NCBI GenBank assembly: GCA_977006965.1
Contig: OZ345355.1
Location: 3,472,001-3,536,000, forward strand
Direction: 5' to 3'
Length of the DNA stretch: 64,000 bases
Origin: Phymatolithon calcareum
Lineage: Eukaryota; Rhodophyta; Florideophyceae; Hapalidiales
The position numbers and the translations under genes are program-made. Below are positions 32,075 through 42,977 of the stretch, piece after piece (positions within the stretch are counted from its first letter, which is position 1; the number at the start of each line of letters is the position of its first letter). The notes under the pieces were generated by a model. The model had not been told where the DNA came from. It made no database searches and worked only from the letters and a program-made list of their open reading frames with translations.

Positions 32075-33868
32075 ACCACAATGACATCTGCTCAGGGGTA
32101 CGTTCCGGAGAAGTTCAGAAGCTTCAAAAATAGACTCGCCTTCTTAAAACACTACATCGAGTCTCTGGCGTCCGGCGATTCCGGGGAACAAGAATTTCCT
32201 GCCACCGTCATGCTTATCGGACACCTTAGGTACACACTTATTGAATCAAAAGTGTTCGAGCCAAGCCTTTTCCTCAATGCGTCATACAAGAAATTCCGAA
32301 GCATGGTCGCTTGTATAGAATGGGATAAAACCTACTACAGTGAGGTTATGTTTAAAGACGACACAACACAGTCTTTTAACAAGGCTTTAAACACTCCATT
32401 GATGCGCGCAGCGTACAGAGTCTGCTCTGCGACTTATCCTGTTCGTCAAACTAATCCGCCTCTTGCGGATCTCCGTGCATGGCAAATCTTCCACCTAGTC
32501 TCCGGTCGTCCCCTGTACGCGGGGAAGGAAGTGAACATCTCGGAGGTTTATTTTCAAATATGTACGCCGAATACTAAGCCGAAACAGATATTGGGCAAGA
32601 AGATGTTCGATGGAATCTTAAAGGTGGGAATGTCCACCGGTTTTGAGATCACCATGATGATGCTGGTCTGCTGGAATATGGAGAAGAGGAGAAAGTTTGA
32701 TGATCTAGCGGTTTTGCCGAGGAAGGGGGTGTCGGATTCTGCGGAGAATATCGAGGACTTTTCGCGCTCCTTTAAAGTGTGGCTTGATGGATGGACGAAT
32801 ATGGCTTGCGAAATACTCAACGTGACCTCTTTAGATGCGCTCCTCGCACCGTTCATTCTGTACGATGTGAAAGGAATGGAGTTTATTGTTCTCGAAGATG
32901 GTCTGTTCTCGACTAAGAAGTACCGATGGAGCGTGTTCTCGGACTCACCGGTCGTGAAAAAAGAACTGTGCGACTATGCTGAAGTACGTGAACGGACTGA
33001 AGAGGATAATAAGAACCTACGAAGGCTCGCTAAATTGTTCTTTAAGTCATTTAGAGATTCACTCGACTCTCTACGCACGTTTCAGATAACACATGAAGAG
33101 TTTGGCAAAACACACGGACCTACGGAGAGAAAGTGCCCTAAGAAGGGCCTTTTTCCAAGCCCTATATGGGCGCTCCTCGAAGAGGCCTCAATTGTGCATT
33201 CTGATTCATTTCCCGGACCATCGAGAGGAATGCCAACGTTTTCTATTCTCCCCAAACATATCTTCAGGCACTTTGTTGTATACGCTCAGTGTTGGAACTT
33301 GGAAGAGCGTCTAGGACGTACTTCTTTGGATGACTGGCCTGTGGACTTGAAGCAAAAGTTTGCAAACATACCCCCGTTCTCACTGCTCGCGGTTGATGAA
33401 AGTCATTTCGGTTTGCGAGTCGGGCCGTCGACTATCCCTAATTCCGGTCTTGGAGTTTTCGCAAATGTGAGCTTGAAAAAAGGAACGGTTGTTGGGTGGT
33501 ACAACGGAACGATCGTCTATCGTGACTTCGAGATCGGTGAGAACCTTGACGCTGTCTACGGCAGTGCTCTTTTTGGTTGCACTGTTAATAAGTTCAAAAA
33601 GTACGCGATTGAGGTTAATGGCTCAGGTGTATTTCTTGTGGCACCCGAGAATTGCGTAGCGAGCAAGGTGAATGATCCTTGCTGTTTGTCAGGTGGAACA
33701 AACTCTAACCGTACAGAGAAAAACTGTGTTTTCTCCTCTAATGACTGCGAGATCAATGGCATGAATTTGAAAGATCCATTCATTGTAACTTTACAGACGG
33801 TCAAGTCTGTGAAAGCAGGACAGGAGCTATTTGTGGACTACGGAGAGAAGTATGCAAACTGGGTCTAG
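32066..33868 (+). CDS. SET-domain protein, 600 residues, intact
   Basis: Uninterrupted ATG-to-TAG frame, the cleanest host-like gene here. The C-terminal ~150 residues form a SET domain (lysine methyltransferase fold that uses S-adenosylmethionine). It starts with NSGLGVFANVSLKKGT and VVGWYNG (about residues 457-480), continues with a segment around VNDPCCLSGGTNSN (about 535-550), and ends QELFVDYGEKYANW (about 586-599), where the final Tyr lies in the usual D-Y-G-E-x-Y motif. The family's N-H-x-x-x-P-N motif is not standard: N is followed by D and the Asn-rich part is displaced, so activity is uncertain. The N-terminal 440 residues are unknown, without signal peptide or membrane segment. No pre-SET cysteine cluster is visible. 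Single exon. The upstream ATG at residue 1 is chosen; a second Met lies at residue 6. Confidence 0.85.
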   Translation: MEHTTMTSAQGYVPEKFRSFKNRLAFLKHYIESLASGDSGEQEFPATVMLIGHLRYTLIESKVFEPSLFLNASYKKFRSMVACIEWDKTYYSEVMFKDDTTQSFNKALNTPLMRAAYRVCSATYPVRQTNPPLADLRAWQIFHLVSGRPLYAGKEVNISEVYFQICTPNTKPKQILGKKMFDGILKVGMSTGFEITMMMLVCWNMEKRRKFDDLAVLPRKGVSDSAENIEDFSRSFKVWLDGWTNMACEILNVTSLDALLAPFILYDVKGMEFIVLEDGLFSTKKYRWSVFSDSPVVKKELCDYAEVRERTEEDNKNLRRLAKLFFKSFRDSLDSLRTFQITHEEFGKTHGPTERKCPKKGLFPSPIWALLEEASIVHSDSFPGPSRGMPTFSILPKHIFRHFVVYAQCWNLEERLGRTSLDDWPVDLKQKFANIPPFSLLAVDESHFGLRVGPSTIPNSGLGVFANVSLKKGTVVGWYNGTIVYRDFEIGENLDAVYGSALFGCTVNKFKKYAIEVNGSGVFLVAPENCVASKVNDPCCLSGGTNSNRTEKNCVFSSNDCEINGMNLKDPFIVTLQTVKSVKAGQELFVDYGEKYANWV

Positions 33869-36394
33869 TTCATAAAACCAGCTCTTTTATCTTTCTTAAG
33901 TAGTCAGCATAATAAAAAAAGATAAACACTTATCCAATTTAATGTTAAATGAATTTTAAAAAATCGATTCCGGATCGGAATGATAGCAAATGATTGGCTA
34001 ATATTTCTCATAATCCCCTGTTCCCTATATTCGAATTTTTATTATAAAGAAATTATCGAAATCTTAAAACCCCAATAATATAATACAGTCGCCATTTGGC
34101 AACCGTATAATTTTAAATTGTACTTGATGAAAACCGTACATGAGTAGTAGAGCAAAAATGGCAAAATTTTGTGACGTAACGATGGGTCTGTGACGCATCC
34201 AAGAGCGCACTCTTTTCAAAACATTCGTTTATGGGAAATTTATGAATTGTTAAAGTGCAACCATAAAAATTATTTAGAAATATTATTTGAAGGTTGCGAA
34301 GAAGGAGGTTGGCTTGTGCTAATTTCTTTTCCTACCGCAATACTGTAATGACTAGGTTTGTTCTGCACTGTACAGTACTTTAGTCAAACACCCGAAACGA
34401 AAAATGTTCGGCCCAAAAAACAGAGTCACCCAGCACGACGAGCGCACAATGAGTTGGCAGCTTTAACGTTTGTTGCCTTGGAAATTTCCTGTGAAGAATT
34501 CAGGGACACAGAGCACGCATGCGTTCGGAATCGGTAAGAAAGCATCTCTTAGTTGTCTACAGTGGCGTAGAGCTTTCCGCTCCACTTAACATCGCGCAGA
34601 GCTCGAAGTTTTTTGGCGCTTATGGAGAACCATTGATATCTCGCAGCTATTCAAAGTCGTCGAACACCGCAGGCGAGATGGCAAGGACGGGAACCGACAT
34701 GCATTATGCTATGCCCATGATTACTGCAAGGCTACAGCCCTAGAGAGGAGGAAGAAATCATTTTAGTATGTACATCGTCGGCTTTGCTCTTATGAAGTTA
34801 TTACATTAAGTTCACGATTTCTTTTCTGGTAATGGCACACTGGTTCTAACTCATAATTTCCTTTTTGCCCTTTAGCTTTTCACCTTTTGGAGCTCAGCAA
34901 TCTAACGTTTTCTAGACTAAAAAAGACTCATGATCCAGCCTGGGCAGAGCTGTTTCCGAATGTCGGAAAGCCGTTGTGACAAACAACGTTGTGCCCATTT
35001 TTCTCAGCCCCGTGACGACTCTGCGTCTTCTCGCGTTGGTAGAGATTGCCTACCTGTGGCTGAAAGCCGTGAATGAAAGGGAATACGGCTAAATAGACAA
35101 ATGGAAGAAGGAACAACAAGGATGGTTTTGAAGAACGAATGGCAAGTGTGTTGATCGTCTCTTTCTCTCTTTCCATCGGCCGATTGAGGAGTGCTATAGA
35201 CGCGCAATCTATGCCTCTGGTCTGGGCTCGACTGCTTGTTCCAGAAACTCAGGAACAGAAGGCCTGGAAGAGGAAACGAGAGAATTGAATGCGTGCGAAA
35301 TATAAGCCGGCGCCAAGTTGTTCCTGAATGAGAGTGACCGACGCGAGAATGCGCACGGGATGCCAAATTGGGGATCACTTTGGTTGGAGCTGGTATCGGA
35401 TGACGTTCGTTGTGCAGCGCGTAACACTACGTGGAAGACCTCCTCTACAAAACTTCTGCCTTCCCCATCTCAGATTAATCTAAAAGTCGGCATTATCTCC
35501 CGTTGCTGTAGATTCATCAAGCAACCATTTGTACACGAAAACCACATTTGAAGAGACTGTTTTTCGTGGCTGGAAACGCATCCTCGAGTACAACGGAGGA
35601 ACGTTCCTTTGCGCGCACATGCGTTGTTCAGAATGCACTTACGAAAACTTTTAGTTTAGTGTAATCCACCGTCACTCACATGTCCACGAGTAGGAACACA
35701 AGATATCATAAATGAAAGCGCAAATAGTGCTCCTGGAGAGAGCAGTAACCCCGATAATGGTCCGTGATTTAGAAATGTTTCGCGGTTCAATCCGTTACCG
35801 GTTGAGGCAACCAATCGGTTTGTCCGTTTCGCAGACTGGTGATTGGTGTCATAAATTTGATTATGTTCGCCCTGTGTCCGATTAGATTTCAACGACTTCA
35901 CTCGTACTCAGCCCTGTATCATAAATGTTACCCCGCTCCAGGCTCAGTCTGCAGACTGAGTCCGGAGCTCGAAGAATTCCCACTGTTCACTCCACTGTCC
36001 TGCGATCGGCTTGCCAGCTCACGTCCGGCCCTTCTATCTCCTAGACAAGAACGTATCGGCGTTCCATGGATTCATGTTACTTTTCAAAGCAGTTTCAAAG
36101 AATGAATCTCTTTGACCTAGTGCACCCAATGTGAATGCTTATCATGTTACCATGTGCGTGCAAATCGGCAGAGAGAGCAAGTGTTCCTGGTCTTTTGTTT
36201 GTCAGAGCGAACGGTGCCTATTTGAAGTTTTCAGTTGGCAAAAACGTCTTATGTTTTTCTCTTTGGCGCTACGGCACTTCTTTAACCTCGAATACTGCAA
36301 TAATTGAAGTATTAGACATTGCTATGCCGCACAGGTAGTTATTACCTGCGCGACACAGCAATGTCTACATGTTCCTTCACTGGTGCAGCTTAGT
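33869..36394. other. Spacer, no convincing gene
   Basis: 33.9-34.4 kb is very AT-rich. Frames of 72-124 codons between 34.5 and 36.3 kb overlap one another on both strands and show no motif. I see no RNA gene or element boundary. Confidence 0.35.
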
Positions 36395-36562
36395 ATACTT
36401 TGAAAGAAACACTAGTACTTGACTTGGCGCCCATTTCAAAGCTGTATTGGCACCCACAGCTATATGTTCCGCGTAAATTCAAAGCAAATTCAGGCCTAAC
36501 AAACGTTTTTTGAGCTTCACAACTGTACGTTGCCGCTTCACCTTCATGTAGGAATGTCCGCC
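36395..36562. repeat. Dispersed repeat D1, copy 2
   Basis: Same-orientation copy of 18558-18725, about 70% identical by eye with the landmarks in the same order. Confidence 0.6.
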
Positions 36563-37280
36563 TACAGTCCTTACAATTGTAAGTGAGCTCACTAAGTATG
36601 TGCTGCGTGAACAGCTAATATTTGTTGAATTATCTCTGGACCTGTAGAAAGCGCTGCAGAGTAAAGCAAACGTAGACGACACAGTCCTGTGCCATCCACC
36701 TAAACAAGGTTCTGTTGCACATCCTGTGCGTCTCTGTACACCGAGTATGGTTTCTAGCTGATTACCTTGGGACTGACGTGGTATTGCTCGGTCAGGTCAC
36801 GGGTACCGCGGCACGGGAGTCGCCCCCGCCGTAACGTCTCCCTTTAAAGAGAGCACGAGTCATTGATAGCTACATATTTGAAGCTAATTTTGGACTATAT
36901 TTTGGGATGCATTTTGTTCTGAAAATCGACTTCTGCGCGCAATGTTTATCAGCTGTTAGGGTCCGGATTCCGAGCGAGAATTCTGGACAAAAAAACTTTT
37001 GAAGAAAAATTCCGGATTCGGCCGATTTTTAATACGGGTATTTTGACGTCGGACGAATTCGGGCGAATACTAACGACAATGAAAGTCACTGGACTGAGCA
37101 CTGAGAAGAACATTGGAAAACCATCCATTTATCCGAAATATGAAAACGTTTTTGTGAAAGCGTTCCGGACAGCTTTAAAGGGTCTTGAAATGCTAAATTT
37201 AGTTTTTTTTGTACGGGAGGTCCTCAATTGAGGACAAGAGTTTCATAGTTCTAGCACCTTTGTCACAAAGATGATTGCTT
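36563..37280. other. Spacer, no gene seen
   Basis: Contains a GC-rich patch around 36800-36840 (GGGTACCGCGGCACGGG). A 62-codon frame at 37043 is not convincing. Confidence 0.3.
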
Positions 37281-37600
37281 TATTCCCTTAACGTCTAGAA
37301 GAAGAAGAATAGAAGAATGGTAGATTTTCATTGAAAACTTACCAACGCATCTGCTGACGCTTGGGGCATCTTTCCTAGTACCAAGATGTTTTGGCTGCTT
37401 TCTGTCAATGGAAGAATTTCGTTTTTGTTGGTGTAACTCGATTCAGTGGGGTACAAAAACCCACCTCTGGTCTCCTTCGGGACCTGGAGGGGGAAATTTA
37501 CTTCCCTCTCCTGTACCACGCTGTGATGGCAGGTTGCGAGCAGTCCTTACAGGTCCACAGCCTGCAACATGGTTAGGCGCTCGTCGAGTGCTCTCTTAGT
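37281..37600 (-). repeat. 3' untranslated region and tail of LINE family A
   Basis: Directly downstream (minus strand) of the LINE RT at 37753. It is repeated in inverse orientation at 56590-56880 and partly at 55985-56045. Shared blocks in element order: CATGTT-CAGGCTGTG, CCTC-AGGTCCCGAAGGAGAC, CAGAGGTGGGTTTTT, CTTGGTACTAGGAAAG, CCCCAAGCGTCAGCAGATGC. It ends in a TTCTTC-rich tail on the element strand. This defines the 3' end of the family. Confidence 0.65.
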
Positions 37601-37752
37601 CCAAACGCTGTCCTCTTTTTTCTGCTTCCCATATTCGTCCGGTGTTTGATACCATTCCTTCTTCTGCTTGTTTTAGAGTTTCTTTGACGTGCTTCTCTTC
37701 TCTAATATGCCAAATATCCTTTGATACATCTTCTAGATCTTTTTTCTCTTCC

Positions 37753-38790
37753 TTAGTATTCTTCTGCGAGCTCAAGGTACTTCTTCCGTCTTACCAGGCT
37801 TAAAGGGAACTTTTCAGCCCGGTGCGCTCTCCTCATCTGTGGGCTGGCGAGTCGGCAGAGCACTCGCATCCGCTCCCTTCGATGTTCGGCATATTTTCCG
37901 AAAACATATCTGAATGAAAGACCTTCTTCTTCTTCGATTGCCGATAACAGAGGTTTGGTGATCGGGGCCAGGTGAATGGCATACTCCCATTTGGGGATAA
38001 GCAATGACTTGAAAATCCTGATGCATAAGTCTGGCTGGAATCCTCTGCCGTTTAGGCCTATTTGGCGTAGTTTGCGCATATATCCCACCACATTCCGAAC
38101 TCTTGAAATTGATGTGTCGTCCGTGACTCCGGTGTTGTACATACTGATCCCCAGGTAGGATATTCTCCAGGCCTGATGGAACTCTTTTCCGGCAAGGAAG
38201 AATTTCTTCTTTGGGAGGCCTTTGTGCTTAAGGACCATACTCTTTCCTGGCTTTGTGTTCCATTTCATGGAGTTCTCGCCTTCCCACTTCGTGGCTATGT
38301 CCAATAGTTTTTGCAACCCTTTAGCATTCTTTGCCTGAAGAAGAACATCATCAGCAAATAACTGCGCTGGATGTGTAGAATCGGTTCTTGGTACTTGGGC
38401 GGCGCTTCGGCGAACGTATCCATGAATATATTGTATATGCATTGACTGAAAGGGGACCCTTGGGGAACACCTGGGTCGGTAATGATAATGTACCATGTTT
38501 TTGTTTCATCTCCTGCCGCCGAAATCCACGATGGTTTCATCAGGTAAGATACTATCCTTGTGATGTATGCCGGTAGCTTGTTCTTCAGTCGTTCAAGCAG
38601 GATATCCCTCGGGACGCTGTCGTAAACTGCAGATACGTCGAGTACAGCAACGTACGGGTGGCCATTTTGCATAGTACTTTTTGCGCGAAGTGTCGCCATA
38701 TGTGCTCTTATCTCTCCGAAAAACGAGTTGTGCCCTATTGAAGCAGTAGTGAACCCTTATGTATGCGTCCAGGGCGGAGACGATAATCTT
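37753..38790 (-). pseudogene. LINE family A reverse transcriptase, best copy
   Basis: Two frames: 38699-38295 carries YVAVLDVSAVYDSVPRDILL (first catalytic Asp) and PGVPQGSPFS with IYNIFMDTFAE; 38496-37753 carries AQLFADDVLLQAKNAKGLQK (FADD catalytic box, intact) and the thumb and C-terminus (ISRVRNVVGYMRKLRQIGLN, FQPDLCIRIFKSLLIPKWEY). Blocks 1-2 (SALDAYIRVHYCFNRAQLVF) lie in a third frame at about 38710-38790. A frameshift near 38400 separates PQG from FADD. All catalytic residues are still encoded, but not in one frame. The 5' part continues at 39846 after an insertion. Confidence 0.85.
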
Positions 38791-38796
38791 TCTGAC

Positions 38797-39840
38797 ATGA
38801 TTGTAGCGCTGTTAGGTCGCTGTCCCAAGGCGGTCGATTTTTCCTCTCGCGACTGTACGCCGCATATCTTGGATCGCGATAGTCATTCTGCAAGTGGCAG
38901 GTGACCTGTTGGGCCATACTTGCACGTGTCTCTCGTGTGTCTATGCGCTGCATCGCTGTCCTTTGCGTAGCTTGTAGTATATAAGCTAGTTAGTTCCTTC
39001 CTCTGAGTAAAGAAAGTTAGAGAGTTCTTTGGATTTCGGCTCGAATGGTCGGCTCGTAGCACACACAACGTCGCCTGCACGGCCTTCGACCGCGCGGAGT
39101 CGGAGTTCTTCCCACCCTTAACCGCATCGGTTCACTCTGCAAGCCAGCATGGTGGTCATTGTGCGCCCCTTTGTCCCTTTTTCATGCGTCTGTACCAAGG
39201 TTCACGGCCAAGCCATGGTCGTCGCCTGAAGACGACGTTGTCCCGGCCCGTCTTTTCCTTCTTCCCTTCTTTTGTTCGTCTTGTCCTAAGAGGCGCAGTG
39301 TCGCCCGTTCGACTACCCTCACCTTGTTTGTTCGTCATGTCGTAAGAGGCGCAGTGTCGTCTGTTCGATTATCAACAAGCTCATCTCTTCCCATTCGCGA
39401 ACGCTCGCGCTCGTGTCCGTTCCGGTCGGCCGCTGGAGTTCCCGCAGGACTAGGTCGTCCCTCTTTCTGACTAGAGTCGTCGTTGTCTTCGTTCCCGATG
39501 ACTCGCGCTCGTGCACGTTCCACACGACTCCCTGAAGGCCATGGCGCTTATGCTCATCACCTGGACGATTGTGTTGCGCTCGTGGAGCTTCCGAAGCCCA
39601 GTATGGCCCAGCCTCGCGCTCGTGCCTGATCATCACGCCCACTTGTGTTCCCGCAAAGCGCATGGAGTGCTCCGATGCCGATCTACAAGCTTATTCCCTC
39701 TGTTCATCCTCGGGGTATTGTTGGCTTTGTCTTTCTTTCCTCCTCTTTCTGTCTAGTCTCTCCCGCTCTTTTCTTCTCTATCCTCTCTTGGGATTTTCTC
39801 TCCCATGTGGCATCTGGTTCTTTTGGAGCCTGGCGCTGCA
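38797..39840. mobile_element. 1,044-bp insertion splitting LINE family A, with 5-bp target duplication
   Basis: The LINE RT reading leaves off at LLSQ near 39846 and resumes near 38790. The inserted DNA is flanked by CTGAC at 38792-38796 and 39841-39845. It has a TATATAAG-type box near 38973, is GC-richer than the surroundings, and contains internal repeats. TCCTAAGAGGCGCAGTGTCG near 39285 recurs as TCGTAAGAGGCGCAGTGTCG near 39340, and several copies of GCGCTCGTG are present. No coding domain was found. A solo LTR or short non-autonomous LTR element is my best guess; its ends are ATGATTG and GCTGCA, not a clean TG/CA. Confidence 0.5.
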
Positions 39841-39845
39841 CTGAC

Positions 39846-40120
39846 TCAGGAGAGATATAGGCCTGCAGTTTGCAGCAATGTGCGCTGGACCTTTGTTGTA
39901 GAGGGGAATAAGTGTTGGAAGGCTCATCAGTTGCCCACATGCCTTCCATAAAGGCAGTATCTCCTTGTTTGCGTGTAGCATCTCAACGGCTATCCGGTCT
40001 GGGCCGACTGCTTTTCCTCTTGCCGCCCTATTGAATGATCTTCGAAGATGCCTTCTCATTCGCCTGTTAACTGTGAGCCTGTCAAGGTTCACTTTTCAGT
40101 CCTTTTCGGCTTTGTACGCG
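39846..40120 (-). pseudogene. LINE family A RT start, 5' of the insertion
   Basis: RAARGKAVGPDRIAVEMLH, then LIPLYNKGPAHIAANCRPIS and LLSQ, are RT blocks 0-1. They belong to the copy at 37753-38790 before the insertion at 38797-39840 separated them. Confidence 0.75.
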
Positions 40121-40128
40121 CTCGTGAT

Positions 40129-40467
40129 TTACGCGGAAAACTTGCTCGGGTGCACTGGAGCTCCTAAAGCCCCGTTCTTTCCAGTTCTTCGCTCCTTGGT
40201 TTTCATGACCTTGCTCGCGACGTTTGCTGTCTCGCTTGGCTTAAGAGGGGGATTGGGCGGTAGCTGGTCTGATTTAGAAGACTTCATTTGATTCCACTTG
40301 TTGAGGTCGGAGGCGATATCTTGGTTTGGTATATCGCCCAAGAGAAAGGCGTATGTTTCGGGTACGCATTGTAGTAGTATCCTGCGAACAAGCCTATCCT
40401 CACCCATGTGTAGAACATATCCTAACCATCCCCAGCGATGATCCTTAATCCAATGTGTCAGCGGCAT
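40129..40467 (-). pseudogene. LINE-derived C-terminal-type segment fused upstream of family A RT
   Basis: HRWGWLGYVLHMGEDRLVRR, then QCVPETYAFLLGD, resembles the W-L-G-H-V-L-R-M block usually found near the C-terminus of LINE polyproteins. It lies upstream of the RT start and in a compatible orientation. It is therefore either the tail of an older copy or an atypical domain order. Confidence 0.5.
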
Positions 40468-42022
40468 GGAGACTTAGCGCCTTTCCAAGTACCGGTCCGT
40501 TGCCGAACAATAGACACTAGGAACGCATGCGTTGTGTTTACCTCCCCGACCAACGGACAAGCTCTCCACACAATCATCGCGCTCCTCGTTTGCATCACCA
40601 GTACCTTATCCCACTCTTGACGCATACAGATCATTCCGCCTATGTGAAATCAGTGCCATGACAACGCCGTGGTCTGAGTCGCGGTTGAAGGGTGAGTGTC
40701 GACTGAGAGATACCTGCGCGGTAAAAGCTGAAGTGGTCAATATGGTTAATAGGTAGCATTATTTATATCTAAACCCAAACGTAAACTGGACGCCGCGACT
40801 AAGAAAAAGGAAGAAAAGCGAATTTGTTTCTTTCTAATGCGAAGCAGCTCAGAGTGAAGGAGAATGTATCACAGTTTCAAAGTCAGAGAATAAAACCCCT
40901 GAGAAGACAAGGAACAATGTGCCTAAAGCGACTCCGTTTTTGCAGACTGTCACATGTTCTCATGTCCGTTCGAGGAAATTCGGAGACAGTCTGATGGGCC
41001 CTGAATGTGTAACATTTTAAAATCCACCCCGTGGACCAGATTTGGAACTGTACAGGTGCGATGGCACTGGAAATAAATGTTTGGAAAAGTAACGAGATCG
41101 TAGTTGCAACAGTCTCCTCTAGACGCCAAAATTATTTCGACTAATTGCTTCGTGCGGGTTTCGTTCCCCTTTATCTCAGCATTCGATAGTGGAGGCGAGG
41201 TGACCATCGAAAGGCCAGAATTGACACTGTTCCGGGTTGCATTGATGGATTGGAATGAGATAAGTCATTTTTTCTCATCGAAACTCCAGCAATCTCCCGT
41301 CCGTCGTTAGATTAGGGATGGAGGCCGGTTTCGTACTTTATCAAATGATTTGCATGGAAACGTGATGCCCTGCCGTAATCTAAGAGAAACAGAAGTGTAC
41401 TTTGGAAGACATGAGTACACAAGGGGGGCAACGAAGGATATTGAATATTTCAAGATTTATGAAGACTTGCGACAAGCGAAGAAGAGGGGTAGAGAAGAAG
41501 TAATTAAGGTAAGGGGAAAGGAAGAAGATGGAAGATCAACGAAGATTCCTGTTGAAGGCAAGCTACCAGGGTTCCTTTACATAAGAGAAAGAACGACACG
41601 TTTAAGGTGCCTACTGTTTTCATTTAACGAGCACCACTTTGAAGAAAATCAGTATTGGGTGCCTACTGTGGGATTACCAAGGTGATCAAACTAGTCGTCT
41701 TAAAACGTACTCTAGCGTCATCGAAGATGAGAACAGAAATAGAGTCTGAGTGCAAGAGACTCACAGGAGCTCTTGTTGGAAGACAATTACGAATCAAGAA
41801 CGCTTTGAGTAGCCAGAGGACTTTAGCTTAGAGGATGTCGCAAGAACTGCGCCATTACTCCAAGGTGAGGCGTTGGGAGCTCTCAAAAGAATATCATCAA
41901 GTATCTCCGTAATCTAAGTAGAATATAATTCAGTAATAAAGAACTGCCTTTCGAGCCCCATCAATTGAGCTGTTCTAAGATAAGCAGCAACTGAGGAAGA
42001 GTTGCCCGTATCTAATATACAG
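40468..42022. other. Spacer with one weak plus-strand frame (41350-41685)
   Basis: The 111-codon ATG frame at 41350-41685 is Lys/Arg/Glu-rich without a known motif; coding status is doubtful. Nothing else is supported. Confidence 0.3.
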
Positions 42023-42451
42023 TACAGTCAATCCTTGATAACTGGATGTCCAATGTGGAAAGGTCTGATAACCAGATCCTAAGGATATTCTGGAATCAAA
42101 ATTGTATGATAGCTCTAATGTTACACGTGTATGTCCCATCATTGCCGAAAGACGGAAATGCAGGCGAAATATCTTGCACGTGCCCCATCTCCGGTAGTTC
42201 GGCAGTCATATGCCCTCGTTGAAGGATGTGTCAGATGTTCACCCCAGAAATCAGTGTTAAAAACTGAGCAGCTCTGTTCGCAGTTTAGCGAAACGCCGAC
42301 GTGTTGAGTATTCTCCGCGAGACTGAATCAAAAACGATTGCACATTTAAAGCATGCACCGCAACTCAAGCATTGACGATATTCAGATATCAAATTCTGAT
42401 AATGTTAGAGTTTAGATAAATTTGTGCGGAAACCATATTCGTGGACATCTC

Positions 42452-42939
42452 TGTCGTTCAGAACAAAGTAACTGAACACTGAAAATGAAATGGGGATCTT
42501 CTTGACTTGAACGAATATGGAATCGCCAGTGGCGCTGATCCAGCGGTTGACGGATGCGGTATCCCGCTACAATCCTGTAGCGCCTCACGGCGATAGCCTG
42601 TTGCAGCGCTCAAGCCGAGCACTCAATATTTCCTTGGTTCAAATCGTTGCCTCCTTTACTGATATCGGACAAGTAGTCCGCTTATCTATCAGACAAACTA
42701 AAGGAGATAATGCTAACGTAGAACGCTTACGTATCATGGTCGAAGCTTCTAACAGTCACGACCGTGGGGGATCAAAACAACAAAAACATAAACAAACAAT
42801 AGCAAAATACAATTCAAAGTGCAAGCGATGCGGTAAAGGTCGCTTCACAAACGCAAGTCATTGATCGCGACGTTTCGTACAGAACGCGAGAAGAACTCTC
42901 GCCATCCTACGTCAGTTCTCAGATACTGTTTGACCAACA
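42452..42939 (-). repeat. Copia 3' LTR (488 bp)
   Basis: Plus-strand ends TGTCGTTCAG and TGACCAACA; on the element strand TGTTGG...CGACA. Nearly identical to the right LTR except for A/G at the AGAAC(A/G)AAG site, C/T in GGAAT(C/T)GCC and the 5-bp shorter AAGTAGTCCG site. Confidence 0.95.
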
Positions 42940-42957
42940 CTCCCTGTTTTTTCTTCC
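42940..42957 (-). promoter_or_regulatory. Polypurine tract
   Basis: Element strand GGAAGAAAAAACAGGGAG lies directly against the 3' LTR. It primes plus-strand DNA synthesis in LTR elements. Confidence 0.8.
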
Positions 42958-42977
42958 GAGAAACGTCGCGCTCCCTC

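Noticed and set aside
42517-42864. 115-codon ORF at 42517 and 69-codon ORF at 48171 as genes
   Set aside because: Both lie wholly in the two LTRs of the copia element and are the same sequence.
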